NCBI GenBank assembly: GCA_032718565.1
Contig: JAVGVS010000097.1
Coordinates: 378,227-442,226, forward strand
Direction of reading: 5' to 3'
Source: Distichodus sexfasciatus
Taxonomy: Eukaryota > Chordata > Actinopteri > Characiformes > Distichodontidae
DNA length: 64,000 nt
The notes beneath the pieces are model-generated. The model did no database searches, was not told where the DNA came from, and saw only the letters and a list, made by a program, of their open reading frames with translations. The position numbers were made by a program, and so were the translations under genes. Below are positions 45,035 through 56,417 of the stretch, piece after piece (position 1 is the stretch's first letter; each line of letters starts with the position of its first letter).

Positions 45035-45411
45035 GCTAATCTGCCTGACCCAGAAGTCAGTCAGAGCGAGTCTGGGCTGCATATTCTCCGCCTGTGTGAA
45101 TCTATTCTGCACTCCATCCTTCATGTAAAATGTATCGGCCGGCGCTCGGTGCATTATTCAGCGTCCTGCAGGACGGCCAGCCGCAGCCGTGCAGAGGACA
45201 ATAAGTTTGCAATGAATATATTACGGACAGGGCGTCAGGAACCTGAAGCGAAAAATTTAAAAAGTCCCAACAGAAGATCGCCAAATGCGGCACCTTTCCC
45301 TCCAGAACACGTCGGCGTGAGAGAACAGAGCGACGCTGACTCAGTAGCAATCGATCCACATCAAAAACTGCTCAAACGTCGTACGTATTGTAACGTAGCT
45401 TGATACTGTTT
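45032..45411. other. No gene seen
   Basis: Unique, CpG-containing; the 174-codon plus frame starts upstream in hAT-H and crosses the CA tract. Confidence 0.35.
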
Positions 45412-45630
45412 TGGGCAGTTGCTAGTGTAACACTTAGGGCGTTCCCGGACTGGTAAAGGTACTACTGAGGTACTCATAAGAAAGATACCGTTCACAAGCA
45501 CTGCTCCCGGGGTGCTGCCCATGTCTGGTGCCCACGGCTCCTTCACGGATGGGTCATATTTGGTTGTGGTGCACTGTGTGCTGTTCTGTGATGTGTTCAC
45601 AATGACAAATAATCACTCACTTTCACTTTC
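45412..45630 (+). repeat. SINE-B, B box deleted
   Basis: GGGCAGTTGCTAGTGTAACA head jumps to CCCGGACTGGTAAAGG; tail complete. Confidence 0.88.
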
Positions 45631-45782
45631 AGCAGTGGGAAGCTTTTTGGCAGTGCTCGGAGAGCTGTGCTTGGGGACGGTACCTCGCTCATGAGTACCT
45701 CAGTGGTACCCTTACCGGTACTGGGACTTGAACCAGCTGCATTCCGATCATGGGCCAAACTCTCTTACACTACCACCTCTAC
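45631..45782 (-). repeat. SINE-B, tail missing, abutting in inverse orientation
   Basis: AGCAGTGGGAAGCTTTTTGG to B box reverse GGGACTTGAACCAGC and head TTACACTACCACCTC. Confidence 0.88.
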
Positions 45783-46264
45783 CTCCAAAATATTATTCGA
45801 AGTTTAAAGGTTAAGACGCTTAAATAATATAATTACGCAACTGTGGAACTGGAGAAAACCCACTAACGTAAAGTTGTGCACATTTTCACATTCAATAAAA
45901 GTGTGTTCTTCACTGTTTTCACTAAAGATTCCGTCTTTACTTAAGAACGAATCACAAGAAAACACTGGCGAATGTCTGAATCTCTGTGAAACCTGCGTAA
46001 CACATTTCTGAATGAGATGTTGAGGTTCTCTTCATTATCCCGACACTGATGCGGTAGCGCCAGCTTCGGATTTTGAAGAGTAAATAAACTTTGATGCTTT
46101 ATATAAAAGACCGTAGATGAAAGAGCGTGGCAAGAAAACACCAGCACAGAAATGTAGATTAGTGATTATTTCTCCCTTATTTTTAACTTGTGAAAGGCTT
46201 GGAAAAAATTCATGCTACAAAACCTGAAGTCTCCCATATTCTCAAGAATAATATTTATGTTTAA
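45783..46264. other. No gene seen
   Basis: AT-rich, unassigned. Confidence 0.3.
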
Positions 46265-46435
46265 GTAAGGATTATTTTGGTAATCGATTAACCTCCTGAT
46301 TGTTTTTTTTTTTTCAATTAATTGAGTATTAATCGGATAAAAGGAAAAAAATGATTTCATTTCCAGCATTTTTTAATAAACCAAACTGTCTGTTTCTATT
46401 TTTCTCTATTTATTTTTTACTCTCTCCATGATAAG
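46265..46435. repeat. hAT-E fragment
   Basis: GGTAATCGATTAACCTCCTG..., CCAGCATTTTTTAATAAACC as in 52,441. Confidence 0.55.
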
Positions 46436-47045
46436 ACCGAGTACAAATACGGCCGAGTCCTTGACACGAGTCTCGAGTACTACAACGCTAACTGGAGCCT
46501 AACCTGAGGCGGGACCAATAGGCTATACAAAAAATATTGAAATGAATATGAATTTGAAAAAGATTAAATGAATGATACACACTGTCTCGTGGTTAATGTA
46601 TTTTCAGAACGGGAAGGATCTTCTTGTCCATGTGAGCTGAAACTCAACTGGCAAATCTGGGCATAGGTGCGAGGAACATTCTGCCATATTCCCTCAATCG
46701 CTCTTAATGGCGCACGAGGCTAAGTGTTCGTCTGAATTGAGAGTGACAAATAGTAGCTCTTTGATCCGAGTACAGAAGCCAGTTTTCAGCTTTTCTTCTC
46801 ATAATTGCGTTGGAATTGAACTCCAGCGGCGCTCCTCAGATTCGTAAAAGCACAACGTCGCTGCCACGAGAGCAGGACGAATATACAGCGGGCACATTCC
46901 TCAATCCCTGTGGAAGCACACGAATGACCGGTGTCTCTTGTAACTAAAATTGCTCATTTTCATTTACTATTTTGGAGTTTTACTTCTAGCTTATATTTAT
47001 AGTTTATTTATATATGTATATTCTATGTGCCTTCAGTATAGGCAG
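46436..47045. other. No gene seen
   Basis: Unassigned. Confidence 0.3.
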
Positions 47046-47227
47046 AGATTCTGCATTCCATCCGTGAAGTAGCAGTTTTTCGACAGCGCCCAGGGAGCAG
47101 CAGCCGACATGGGTAGTGCCCGGGGGGCAGTGCTTGGGGACGGCACCTTTCTCATGAGTACCTCAGTGGTACCTTTACTAGTCGGGGACTCGAACCGGCG
47201 ACCTTCCGGTGACAGTGTGAGGAGCAG
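47046..47227 (-). repeat. SINE-B, tail and head edges missing
   Basis: CATCCGTGAAGTAGCAG to B box reverse GGGACTCGAACCGGCG; the Harb-J MITE sits at its head. Confidence 0.85.
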
Positions 47228-47230
47228 TTA

Positions 47231-47556
47231 GGTCTCGTCCACACGGACGTTCGAAATGAACGCTGTCTGAACGCCAAACACGTTTTTTCTGCGTTTTGTA
47301 GCTGCGTTCAATTGGCGTTTCACTGGTGTTCGCAATAGCGTCGTTTTCCTTGTGTTCGTCGGGATTTTGACGCCAAGAAAACGCTGCATGCAGCGTTTAT
47401 TTGACGCCACCTGAACGCACAGCCGGCCGAACGCTGGTGCTGAACGCCCGTGTGGACGCTTTGATTTGCTCCAATGAGCAGAAAAATGAGCAGAACTCAC
47501 CTGGCGCTACGAACGCCAGGAAAACGCCTGGTTCAGACGTCCGTGTGAACGAGGCC
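47231..47556. mobile_element. Harb-J MITE with TTA duplication
   Basis: Ends GGTCTCGTCCACACGGACGT / CGTCCGTGTGAACGAGGCC; TTA at 47,228-47,230 and 47,557-47,559. Inverted relative to 35,378. Confidence 0.9.
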
Positions 47557-47559
47557 TTA

Positions 47560-48117
47560 GTCCTATTAAACAAATTTTCAGTAACATTTACACCTTGTTG
47601 CTGTGTAAGGGCCGGGATAAACTTAACGCTCAGAACGCTTACGCGCACACATCGTGGCTGCCATGCGTTCTCAGCATTCTTTTGATGCCTCCTCTTTAGC
47701 ATGTCGTCAGAAAGTTATCTCGACGTGTGCGCGAGTTGCAGCACCAGCAAAAATTGGGGTGGCAGTGTGTTCAAGTTTCGGCACATGACGTCAGCATCGT
47801 TGTTTACTCTCAACACGGCTTCAACATCTTCCTTCCTTCGTTTCACAGCAGAACCGAAAACGATGTTTTCTCACACTGCCGCTTTCTATTTCTTCCTCTT
47901 CCTCTGTCACTTTACAGCAGGCTGGGCGCTTTTACAGTGTTGGAATCCTTAAGATTAACAAAAAGTAAGCATGCAAGTAAAGTCAGGACACTACTTGCAT
48001 GGCAGCAAGCGCACGTCACGTAGCGTTAAGTATCTCACGGCCCTAAGAGTTCTCACCAAGATAAAATCAGATAATCCATTAATTAAAAAAAAAAATACTA
48101 CTTCATAAAAGCACTCG
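47560..48117. other. No gene seen
   Basis: 47,590-47,960 is GC-mixed with short plus frames, no domain. Confidence 0.3.
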
Positions 48118-48121
48118 ATAT

Positions 48122-48729
48122 GTGACTCTGCACGACAAAACCAGACGCAAAATTGAGTTATTATGTTTTCATGAAAGGGCATAAATCAAGCTTCAAAACA
48201 ATACCTATATGGAATGAATCAGACGACAAATGGTCGGGTTTCTCCTGTCACGCCAAGTGAGAAACGGAGAAATCTGCCTTTGAAGTTGACTATCGACGTA
48301 GAACTCACAGACGCTTGGTGCGGTCGCGGCTACATTTGCATTTACGGTAGCCTACGCTGCATTCACAGCCACACGGATAGCCTACCTGCGTTAGGTTAAC
48401 TGAACTCGGGAGACGGAGATGGATTCCGGAGAAATATCTTCACGCTAGTCAACCAGTGGATTTAGCGTAAATATTGAAGTAGAGCGGTCAAAACAGAAAC
48501 TTTTAACATTCTGCTGGAATTGAATTCCTCACCTCAAGAAAGTCACGTTTTTAGGATGGAAAGGGTAAGTTTTTCAGCCAAATTGATTCACAACAGTACA
48601 GTATAGACCTTCCACTGTTTCAAAACACTAAAAACAAAAAATCCAACATTTTACCCCACGCAACATAAACGCTCGTTTTTCTCGGAAACCTCTGTTGTGA
48701 CAAGCGTCTGGTTTTGCCGTGGAGGGTCA
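48122..48729 (+). mobile_element. MITE-A copy 9
   Basis: GTGACTCTGCACGACAAAAC left end (short deletion in TIR), ..GCCGTGGAGGGTCA right end; ATAT before, ATAA after. Confidence 0.92.
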
Positions 48730-49644
48730 ATAATAAATAAGCAACAATGCATCCTCTGGTGGAGTAATCATGATATCTACATTCCTTATTTCCCATCAAG
48801 CCAATACCTTTTCATTGGAAATGAGTTTGTATCGGCTGATAATATCGCCACATTTAATTATCGGTCTTCAACACTTTCTCTTCGGCATCGAGACTCAACG
48901 TTGATGCTTTTTTTGCGGCGGTACACCGGTGTCCTAGTTTCAGCAGCAGTCGGGTCAAAGCGAATATCAATACGCTACATATCTTTATTTCTGGAACTGA
49001 TGAACAATCCGTTCCAGGAACACGGAGCTCTTTCCACGGCGTGGCGATGGATTTCTGACGTGCACTTCGAGTTTCCGTCCTCCTTTCCAATGTTGCGGCG
49101 GGCGTCCGTTTACATTCGCGCTGCTGAAAAACCCAACAGATCCTGTTGCGAGCGTTCCGTCACGAGTGATGTGGAATCTGGGACTCAGCCCTAAAATTAA
49201 AGGGACTGCTGAATATTTTAGCACCTGCATAATTTAGCCCGCTCCCCCGCCGAAAAAACCCACAGCTGTTCTACCTCTCCGTCGCCCCCTCTCAGCTACA
49301 GCCACCGTCGCTCTGCTTCTCCTTCTTGTTGTTGATGTTGTCGTTTACTGGTAATCACGTTTTATTTCGCCTTTCGCATGCCAGGCCTGCAGTCACGTGA
49401 GCCGGTGTGGCCGCTTGCGACTGACTGCGGAGTGAGGAGCCTAATTGCACGCAACATTAATTGATTTATCTTGTGGTCTAGTTTTCTCTCTGAGGAATCT
49501 AACTCTGCTGGATAGTACTTTTTGTGGTTTTAACTCCTTCCACAGTTTTTTGTCGTAGACACCGCTCATGGCTTTACATTTTCTGCTCATAAAGGAGGTC
49601 TGAGCCTTTGTATTTCTTGTCGACAGCCCAACTTGAACCCTCTT
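48730..49644. other. No supported gene
   Basis: A 165-codon plus frame (48,697-49,194) begins inside MITE-A, shows TATCGGCTGATAATATCGCC hAT-like DNA and has no domain. 49,200-49,640 is unassigned. Confidence 0.4.
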
Positions 49645-49883
49645 TTTGGCAGGGTAAGGTTAGGAAGTTGGCCCCGTGATTGGAGGGTCGCTGGATCAAG
49701 TCCCGAACCGGTAACAGGTACCACTAAGGTACTGGTCAGCAAGGTACCGTCCCCAAGCACTGCTTCCCGGGCACTACCCATGTGAGCTGCCCACTGCTCC
49801 TTCACGGATGGGACAAACGCATAGGTGACATTTTGTGTTGATGCTGTGCTATGTTCACAATGACAAATAATCACTCACTTTCA
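49645..49883 (+). repeat. SINE-B, full length
   Basis: TTGGCAGGGTAAGGTTAGG head to CACAATGACAAATAATCACT tail. Confidence 0.88.
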
Positions 49884-49884
49884 A

Positions 49885-49975
49885 CGGCGCAGTGGTTAGC
49901 GCTGCCGCCTCACAGCAAGAAGGTCCTGGATTCGAGCCCCGGGTCGGCCGTAGGGCTCCGGTCCCCCCGCGACCC
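49885..49975 (+). repeat. V-SINE tRNA-like head
   Basis: GGCGCAGTGGTTAGCGCTGC, CACAGCAAGAAGGTCC, GGATTCGAGCCC: A and B boxes of HE1-like SINEs. It follows SINE-B directly. Confidence 0.8.
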
Positions 49976-50594
49976 CAGTTTATCCGTCATTCTCTACTTC
50001 AAAAATTACAATAAAGCATTTCACTATTTGTTTTACTGTGCTACAAGGTCTTCTGACATTCTAGTAAACGTGGCTTCACTCTGTTACTCCACACAGAAGT
50101 GCGTCTGGCTTATAATAGCACAGCATCCATAAATCATGACCGAACAACGTCGGCACGACCGTCAAAAATAGCGACCTGCTTCAGGTGCCGTGTGCGGCTG
50201 ATTTTTACGGGTTCTGTGTGTGAGTGTGTGGAGGCACCCAACGTAGTGTGTTAAACCTCAAGAAAGATCTAGAGAAGTGCAACCCTTGTGGCCAAATTCT
50301 CGCCGCCCTTGCGGTCAACAGAGACAGATCAGGGCGCAGGGTGAACGAAGCCACATGTTTTCCTGCAGTTTCCTTGGCCTGGCATGATGCAAACGCTTTG
50401 GATTTGAACCTGAGCTTTGCTGTTACTGTGCTTTACTGACTCATCAACAGTCCTTAAAAAAAAACCCTCACATCGTTTATTTTGGTCCATAGTGTATAGA
50501 CTGTGGTCAATAAATTATATCTGAACATTCAGCATTTGTAAAAGTCTCTCAGCATTTATTATTTAAGAGAATATCGTGCTGCAACCGTATTAAT
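49976..50594. other. No gene seen
   Basis: Unassigned. Confidence 0.3.
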
Positions 50595-50609
50595 GATTAT
50601 TAGGGGTGC

Positions 50610-50770
50610 AGAAAAAATAGAATCGGATCGAATTCTTTCTCTGCCGATTTAAAATGGATTTATGCATTCAAAAAATCTATTCATATTTTTTTCAACTAAG
50701 GTAATGGCACTAGTTTGCTATTTCCCCAACACGAGTCCACAACAGAAGCCATTTAAGGTTACCTTTCCTA
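50610..50770. repeat. hAT-type relic (AATCGGATCG)
   Basis: TTAGGGGTGCAGAAAAAATA...; cognate of 37,493. Confidence 0.5.
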
Positions 50771-50935
50771 TAGAACAGCTCTACACCATATCCTTTTATT
50801 AAAGAAACTAAACAGCGGAGTGCTATATCCTACTGTTCATGCTAATTCCGGGATAAATTTTGATCCCAGGGTAAAAATGAATTTCACAATATTCTCCATT
50901 GGCGGCGTAATGAACGTAGGTTAACTTAGGCTACA

Positions 50936-50998
50936 CAAATTCCTCGTATGTGATAATGTCTTTGTCAATAAACTTCAACTTCATTCTGATTCTGAAAT
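50936..50998 (+). repeat. LINE 3' tail
   Basis: AAATTCCTCGTATGTGATAA..CAATAAACTTCAAC..TGATTCTGA, as at 25,018. Confidence 0.6.
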
Positions 50999-51172
50999 AT
51001 TGCTGAACCTATGTTCTGTAAAAACAATAATAGGGTTAATAATAGTGTAAATTGTGTAAGATGTAAGTTAATCCGAGTTATTTCGTTCTCTATAGGTCAA
51101 AACTGCTGAATTTAGTGTTACATAGTCCCTCTGAGACTTCATCAGTAAGAAGAGGTAGACAAGAAAATATAA

Positions 51173-51685
51173 CGATGGCACCGATCCGACACGCGGATGG
51201 GATATCGGTCCGATAACGACTCAAACAGCTGGATCGGGTATCGGTGGCCGATCTATGGATCTGTAAATGTGCACACTCAAGTGGTTCCGGATGGCAAGCG
51301 GCACTGCGGTACAGCTGGTTTATTCTTCAACATTCATGCTATTTCCTACATATTGATATGATAAAGCAACACAACACACTACAACCCCAAAAATAAATCA
51401 CACCATTATACTGTTTAACTTCCTTAACAACACCAGCTCTCACTCACAACCTCTGTGTTCCTGATGGTTTTAGCGCCGCAGGATTAGGGAGCGTCACTAA
51501 ATTACACAACTGTGTTTAAATGTATAATTTTAGAGATGTTACTTTAATAATAAATAATTCAGCATATACATGTGGGTGTGAAATTATTACTTTGTTTTAG
51601 TAGGAAAACTCTACTTAAATCAAGTATTTACTTAAGCATAACAGAGTAATCTTAGTCCTATATTCAGACATTTTTACAGCATTAT
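51173..51685 (+). repeat. hAT-C relic
   Basis: GATGGCACCGATCCGACACG..., CACTGCGGTACAGCTGG, GCCGCAGGATTAGGGAGCGT. Confidence 0.75.
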
Positions 51686-52440
51686 TTTCTGTTTAAAAAA
51701 GACCCGGATTTGTATCAGTATCCACAAATATCCAAATCTACAATATCGGTATGGGTATCAGACATAAAAAAGTGGCCATCTTTAAAATATACAATATTCT
51801 ACCTCAGAAATCATACCAAATACATCAATTTTATCCCCAAAAGCTTAACCCAACACCAAAAAAGACTAAATGTGCTTCTTTTCTAGATGACAGGCTACTC
51901 AAGGCCTGCATGCAGCACCTCTTTCCTCTGGTGCACTTGCAGGATTTCAGAGATTTCAACCTTTCAATCTGTTAATTGCAGCTTAGCAAAACAGGTGGGA
52001 GGGTTTGTATGCTTTAGAGAGCAGGTTATGAGCAGAACTGTTATTAAAATGAAAAAATAAGTCAGAGGTCCGCTTCTGCTCCAGAAGTGTTTGGCTGATG
52101 CGTCCCTATTAGAGCTACAGTATTAGTGTGTCCTGTTCCAGGATTTTGATGGTGGCATTGATTTGTTGCATTATCCAGTGGCCGTCTTTCACTAAATCAA
52201 TGTTTAACCAGTCTAGAAGTGGGGAAAAGATGCTGACTGATAATAATATATTGCTTATCTTCACAGACAACACTTTAATATTTTAATAAATCAATTCATG
52301 TTCTTTCTGTTGATTGCTGGAAGGTATGGCACGATACCACTTTTTTTTATGTCTGATACCCATACCGATATTGTAAATTTGGATATTTGCTGATACGATA
52401 CAAATCCAATACAATCTCTGAGTCTATCTGAAACAGAAAA
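51686..52440. repeat. Sequence bounded by ~90-bp inverted hAT ends
   Basis: TCTACAATATCGGTATGGGT (51,736 region) is inverted at 52,340-52,400 (ACCCATACCGATATTGTAAA type; the outer end GGTATGGCACGATACC is at 52,324). The middle has no known domain; it may be a relic element or trapped host DNA. Confidence 0.5.
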
Positions 52441-52945
52441 CTAGTGCTGTAACTACTGAATATTTTGTGAATCTGACCATTTTTCCCCCTGATTAATCAA
52501 TTATTAATTGGATAAAAAGAAAAAATCTAATTTCCAGCATTTTTTAATAATCCAAACTGTCTGTATCTATTTTTCTATATTTATTTTTTACTCTCTAACA
52601 TTATAAAATGGAAAAAATTATATTATTTGATTAATTGAAAATGAAGAAATATTGAAGTTTTGGCCATTTATAGCAAATTTTGACTAATTTTGGCCTGTAA
52701 CTCATTTTTGACTCATTTCTGGGAGAGAACTACATTTTTGTGCAAGATGGCATTCCACGTGAGAGTCACGTCACAATAACGTGGTGGACACACATCAGAA
52801 TAATGACTGAAAATATCAAGTACATGGCTGTATTGTGAGTAGAACGCTGGTTGTTTCTGTTATTTTTCAGCTAAAAAAAAGATTTGTCTGTAATAAGATT
52901 TGACTGAACTTGAACGCTTCAGTGAATGACTTCTCTGAAAGAGTC
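52441..52945 (+). repeat. hAT-E relic with D-like interior
   Basis: TAGTGCTGTAACTACTG end, GAAAATGAAGAAATATTGAA, CATTTCTGGGAGAGAACTAC, GTGAGTAGAACGCTGGTTG. Confidence 0.65.
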
Positions 52946-53211
52946 GCACGGAGTTGATAGTTATATCGCCACTACGTGGACGATTCTGCATTGGAAGACC
53001 ATAATTGATTATATTGGGATGGTTCTGCATTGCAGATGGTCACGCAATACAGTTTCACTATTGAAATCACTTTTTAAAAAATTATTTCATTTTATTTATT
53101 TTGATGATTTGGGGATCTTTATAAATAATGAATTTAATGCAAATATTTAAAAAGTGATAGTCTGAGTAGTGGTCCCTGGGACAGAAGCAGTTGAAAACCC
53201 CTGGATTATAT

Positions 53212-53440
53212 GTGACATTGCTTGGTGATTTTTTGGCTATGGCATAAAAATTCTAGTTAAAAAGAACATTCCGGTGGTAACTACGGGTGACAGATCTGTG
53301 ATTCCATGCCCAATCTGTATGCAATGTGTAGTAAAGTAGAAATATTTATGGGACGGATCGAGATATCGCATCAAATCAAATCGTTGACCTGATAATCAAA
53401 ATCGAATCGAATCATGACCAGTGAAGGTTCCCACCTCTAA
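53212..53440. repeat. hAT relic (AATCGAATCGAATCATG)
   Basis: AGTTAAAAAGAACATTCCGG.. AATCAAAATCGAATCGAATC; the reverse of 41,537-41,705. Confidence 0.55.
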
Positions 53441-54156
53441 TCAAATTTCTTTCAGAAGTAAAGCTTTTACACACACACACACACTAATGTGGAGGATTAT
53501 TATCTAGCGAAACACAGCATTTATCTACAGCAGTGATCAGCGATCACTGATCCCAAGTGAAACTGACAAATTCCAAAACTGACAGCTGATGTACTGCCTG
53601 TCATGTCTCCCACTATTTACCATCCAAACCATCTTCCATTCGACTGTGGCTGGGCATCCCGCTGAGCACAATATTGCCTCCTCCATGCCTCTCTATTCAA
53701 ACTTCTTTCAAATGGTTAGAGTCACTCTGTCCCTCCTGCGATTAGACCCCATTAAACCACAGTACCATGGCTTTTAATCCCCAGCCCTGGAGACAACATC
53801 CACGCTCAACACATCGTTAATTTTTCCCCCGCTCATGCCACAAAGGACTTAATCATAACCTAATGACTCAGGTGGGTTAGAGCAGCTTAGCAAAAAAAAA
53901 AAGGTGCAGTAAGTCTCTAGAGTCTGTACTGTGAACTTGTGTTAAAAGAAGTCATTACAAGTACATCACAGCACAGATGAAAAGCAGCAGAATATACCAG
54001 GTAAGGAAATAAAACAGACACAGCTCATATCTTCCCCTGATGCATGCAGTTTTTAGGAACTACACAACCACACAATGTACCTCTTGAACAGAAAGTCTAG
54101 GTTTTCAGTACAGTTCCTGATCAGACAGGACAAATAGTTTTGGGACTGATCTAAGG
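53441..54156. other. Unique intronic sequence next to the rgs7 exon
   Basis: No repeat except a short (CA)n at 53,470. GGACTTAATCATAACCTAAT-type words at 53,845. No exon recognised. Confidence 0.35.
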
Positions 54157-54162
54157 ACTTAC

Positions 54163-54273
54163 TTTTCTGTAGACAAGCATGTTAGGAGACTCATCTGCTA
54201 CTCCGTTGCTGCTCTGCCCATAGCTGTTAGTCTGTGCCATGTCTCACGATGATACAGCCAGAGTTGAGCACTC
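54163..54273 (-). CDS. rgs7: rgs7, first coding exon (partial gene)
   Basis: On the minus strand a pyrimidine-rich tract ending AATCCAG is followed by 33 bases of 5'UTR, then ATG at 54,240 (G at -3 and at +4, with an in-frame TGA two codons upstream). It reads 26 codons, MAQTNSYGQS...DESPNMLVYRK, to AAA at 54,163 and a GTAAGT donor in phase 0. Coding part 54,163-54,240. From memory this matches the RGS7 N-terminus (VADESPNMLVYRK is characteristic; RGS6 differs here). RGS7 is an R7-family GTPase-activating protein for Gi/o alpha subunits; it pairs with G-beta-5 through its GGL domain and has DEP and RGS domains, mainly in neurons. This exon only precedes the DEP domain. No next exon (expected to start MEDVIARMQ) was seen at lower coordinates. 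Teleosts can carry two rgs7 paralogs and I cannot tell which this is. Confidence 0.9.
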
Positions 54274-54705
54274 CTGGATTAGAGAGAGAGAATGAAAAAT
54301 ACTCAGTACAGTGAAACAGACTATTCCAGGGCATGGCACAGATCAATTGCAGTGTTCTAGGATGTTAAACATTTGGGAGGATAATCAAAACTGGTCAGTA
54401 GAACGCCCAGGACCCCCTAAAATGGGTGAAACCAGCAACTATCCCAGTGTTTAATCCAAAAATATATTCTTTGCTTGCTGTTGTCCTCATGACAGTGTTA
54501 TCATCCCAATATTCCATGGTAAACATTCTCCTCTTCAAGTTTAAGTAGCCCTGAAGCCAATGGTATACGCTGGGGTTAAACACTTGGGATTATCACTCAT
54601 TTACCAAAATTATCATTACATTGGGGGCTGCAGTGGCCAGTTTTAATTATACCCCCTTCATTTATTCCAAAGGTGGAAGAAGAGCATCATTAACATCCTC
54701 CACCA

Positions 54706-54890
54706 CAAAGCTGATTCCATGATTTGATTACAAGAAAGCAATCTTCTTGATTCCAAGAACAATATCATACGAGGAAAGATGTCATACAAACAAATACATG
54801 TTTATTTATATTTTCAACAGTTCAGAAGTGATTCAGAAACACAATCTATAATAACCCGAGAAGAATGGTGAACTTTGGGTTGAAGCCTAG
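54706..54890 (+). repeat. Local duplicated unit, copy 1
   Basis: GATTCCATGATTTGATTACA, AATCTTCTTGATTCCAAGAA, GAAGTGATTCAGAAACACAA; repeated at 54,915 and 58,297. Confidence 0.8.
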
Positions 54891-54914
54891 GCTTTTATCA
54901 ATTTGCCAAAAAAG

Positions 54915-55085
54915 AGAGTTGATTCCATGATTTGATTACACAAAAGCAATTTTCTTGATTGCAAGAACAATATCATATGAGAAAAAAAGGTTGTACTTCC
55001 CGTGCTGCTAGTAGGTAAAGAATGATATCTTCATCTATATTTTCAACAACTCAGAAGTGATTCAGAAACACAATCGAGGATTGTC
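54915..55085 (+). repeat. Local duplicated unit, copy 2
   Basis: GTTGATTCCATGATTTGATT, CAGAAGTGATTCAGAAACAC; the middle differs from copy 1. Confidence 0.8.
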
Positions 55086-55089
55086 AACT

Positions 55090-55819
55090 TCGGGTGGGCT
55101 TTTACCCATTTGTCAAAATGTGATCATTATTATTATTAGTAGTAGCATTAGTATTTATGTATCTGCTCATTTGGGGATAAGAGGAGGATGGTGTCCAGGT
55201 TTGATCTTTACCCCCTCCATTCCATCCTCCGGTAATTTGCGCCGATGCTGAAAGCAGACCCCGTTAACCGCCTCCATCTGTGGGTAAATCCAGTTAGACG
55301 TGTGCACAACTCAATAAGACGCTATCGATAATGAAATAAGAGATAGTGCAAGGAGTGAGAGAGAAAACGCAATTACTTTTATATTTCGGAATCAGAAATG
55401 AGTTTCCTGACAAGTACGTTTCACCTATAAAGACTTCGCTTTTGGTGAACGATGCGAGATAAGGAAAGATAAAGATTTTTTTTTAAATATATATAAAATA
55501 CTTATAATATATATACACATATATATATAATAGTATCTAGATGTGTCGATCTAACCATATAAAAAATATACACAGAAATCTCTAACAGTGTATAATGGAA
55601 TGTACTATTTTGCACCAGCATAGCGGAGAAGAAGCCACAGCACACCGATACGTGACGCTTAACGGACGGGAAGCTTATCGAAAACCTGGGCTATTTAACG
55701 TAAACTCTTGTTTTGTGTCGATTTACACGATGTTCAGGGAAAACCTCAAATCTAGATCTGCAGTTTTACTCATTTCAGCACCACGGCCAGCTCCTATTGA
55801 ACCACCAACCTAGTAAACA
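55090..55819. other. AT-rich, no gene seen
   Basis: (TA)n-rich at 55,473-55,535. Probably the intron between the candidate 5'UTR exon and the coding exon. Confidence 0.35.
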
Positions 55820-56110
55820 TCGCTAGTAGCTGCTGAATACCTGGAACGTCCCGCCGCTTCTGCTGCTCCGTGTTTTTCCTTCTCCCGGTTAAAATGCGCA
55901 GTAAAATGCTCCGTCCCCCGGCCGTTGGCAATGCATTGGATTTGGAAACGAAACCTCTTCGCTCCGAGACGTCTCCGAAAATGTTTAAATCCCCCCAAAT
56001 CCTACACACGACCAACAACAACTACTCGCTTCCCTGCGACGCAGCGGCGCGCAAATAAATCTCACAAAACTAGAACGTGAACGCGCCCCGACCTGCGGCC
56101 AATCACGCGC
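55820..56110 (-). promoter_or_regulatory. rgs7: CpG-rich candidate promoter / non-coding first exon of rgs7
   Basis: This is a dense run of CpGs in an otherwise AT-rich, CpG-poor flank, with a CCAAT box on the plus strand at 56,099-56,103 and G/C-rich boxes next to it. On the minus strand a possible donor CAG/GTATTC ends an exon at 55,841, about 1.57 kb upstream of the coding exon acceptor at 54,273. No protein was recognised in either strand, so a 5'UTR exon fits. The promoter role and the splice site are inference. A bidirectional promoter for an unseen plus-strand gene is possible. Confidence 0.45.
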
Positions 56111-56132
56111 TCGCTATCGAGCAAACGTAGGC

Positions 56133-56236
56133 TGCGTCCCAAAAGCAACAAAAAAAGAAGCGCACTTGAGCACTACGAGTGCGCGGTTAATTTAGTATGT
56201 GAGAGGCTCACAAGTGTCTAGTACGCACTCCACGGT
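56133..56236. repeat. Short TIR-like repeat (GCTGCGTCCCAAAAGC)
   Basis: GGCTGCGTCCCAAAAGC, GAGCACTACGAGTGCGCGG and AGTATGTGAGAGGC are typical of a fish DNA-transposon fragment. Confidence 0.45.
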
Positions 56237-56417
56237 TTGCCGACGTGGCGGAGGAGGACAGTTAGGGGATCTCGGAGGGTCGCTGTTGCACATTTGATGA
56301 CTTTTAACTTAGTGCTGATGGATACACAACATTTTCCCAATCGATTCCGAGCTGCCAAACGCCCTAAATCGGAGGCCAAATGGTCAAAATCACAGCTGGA
56401 GCTTGACGTGAAGACCT

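Larger units (their letters stand above)
1..54162 (-). other. rgs7: Presumed rgs7 intron after the first coding exon
   Basis: It begins with the GTAAGT donor at 54,162-54,157 (minus strand) and runs off the window start. No acceptor plus RGS7-like coding exon was recognised in it. RGS7 introns are known to be very long in vertebrates. The content is almost wholly interspersed repeats. A small exon could still be missed by eye. Confidence 0.7.

Noticed and set aside
44879..45403. 174-codon plus ORF
   Set aside because: Starts in hAT-H and crosses a CA16 tract (HTHTHT run); not a protein.
48697..49194. 165-codon plus ORF
   Set aside because: Starts inside the right end of MITE-A and continues through hAT-like DNA; no recognised domain.
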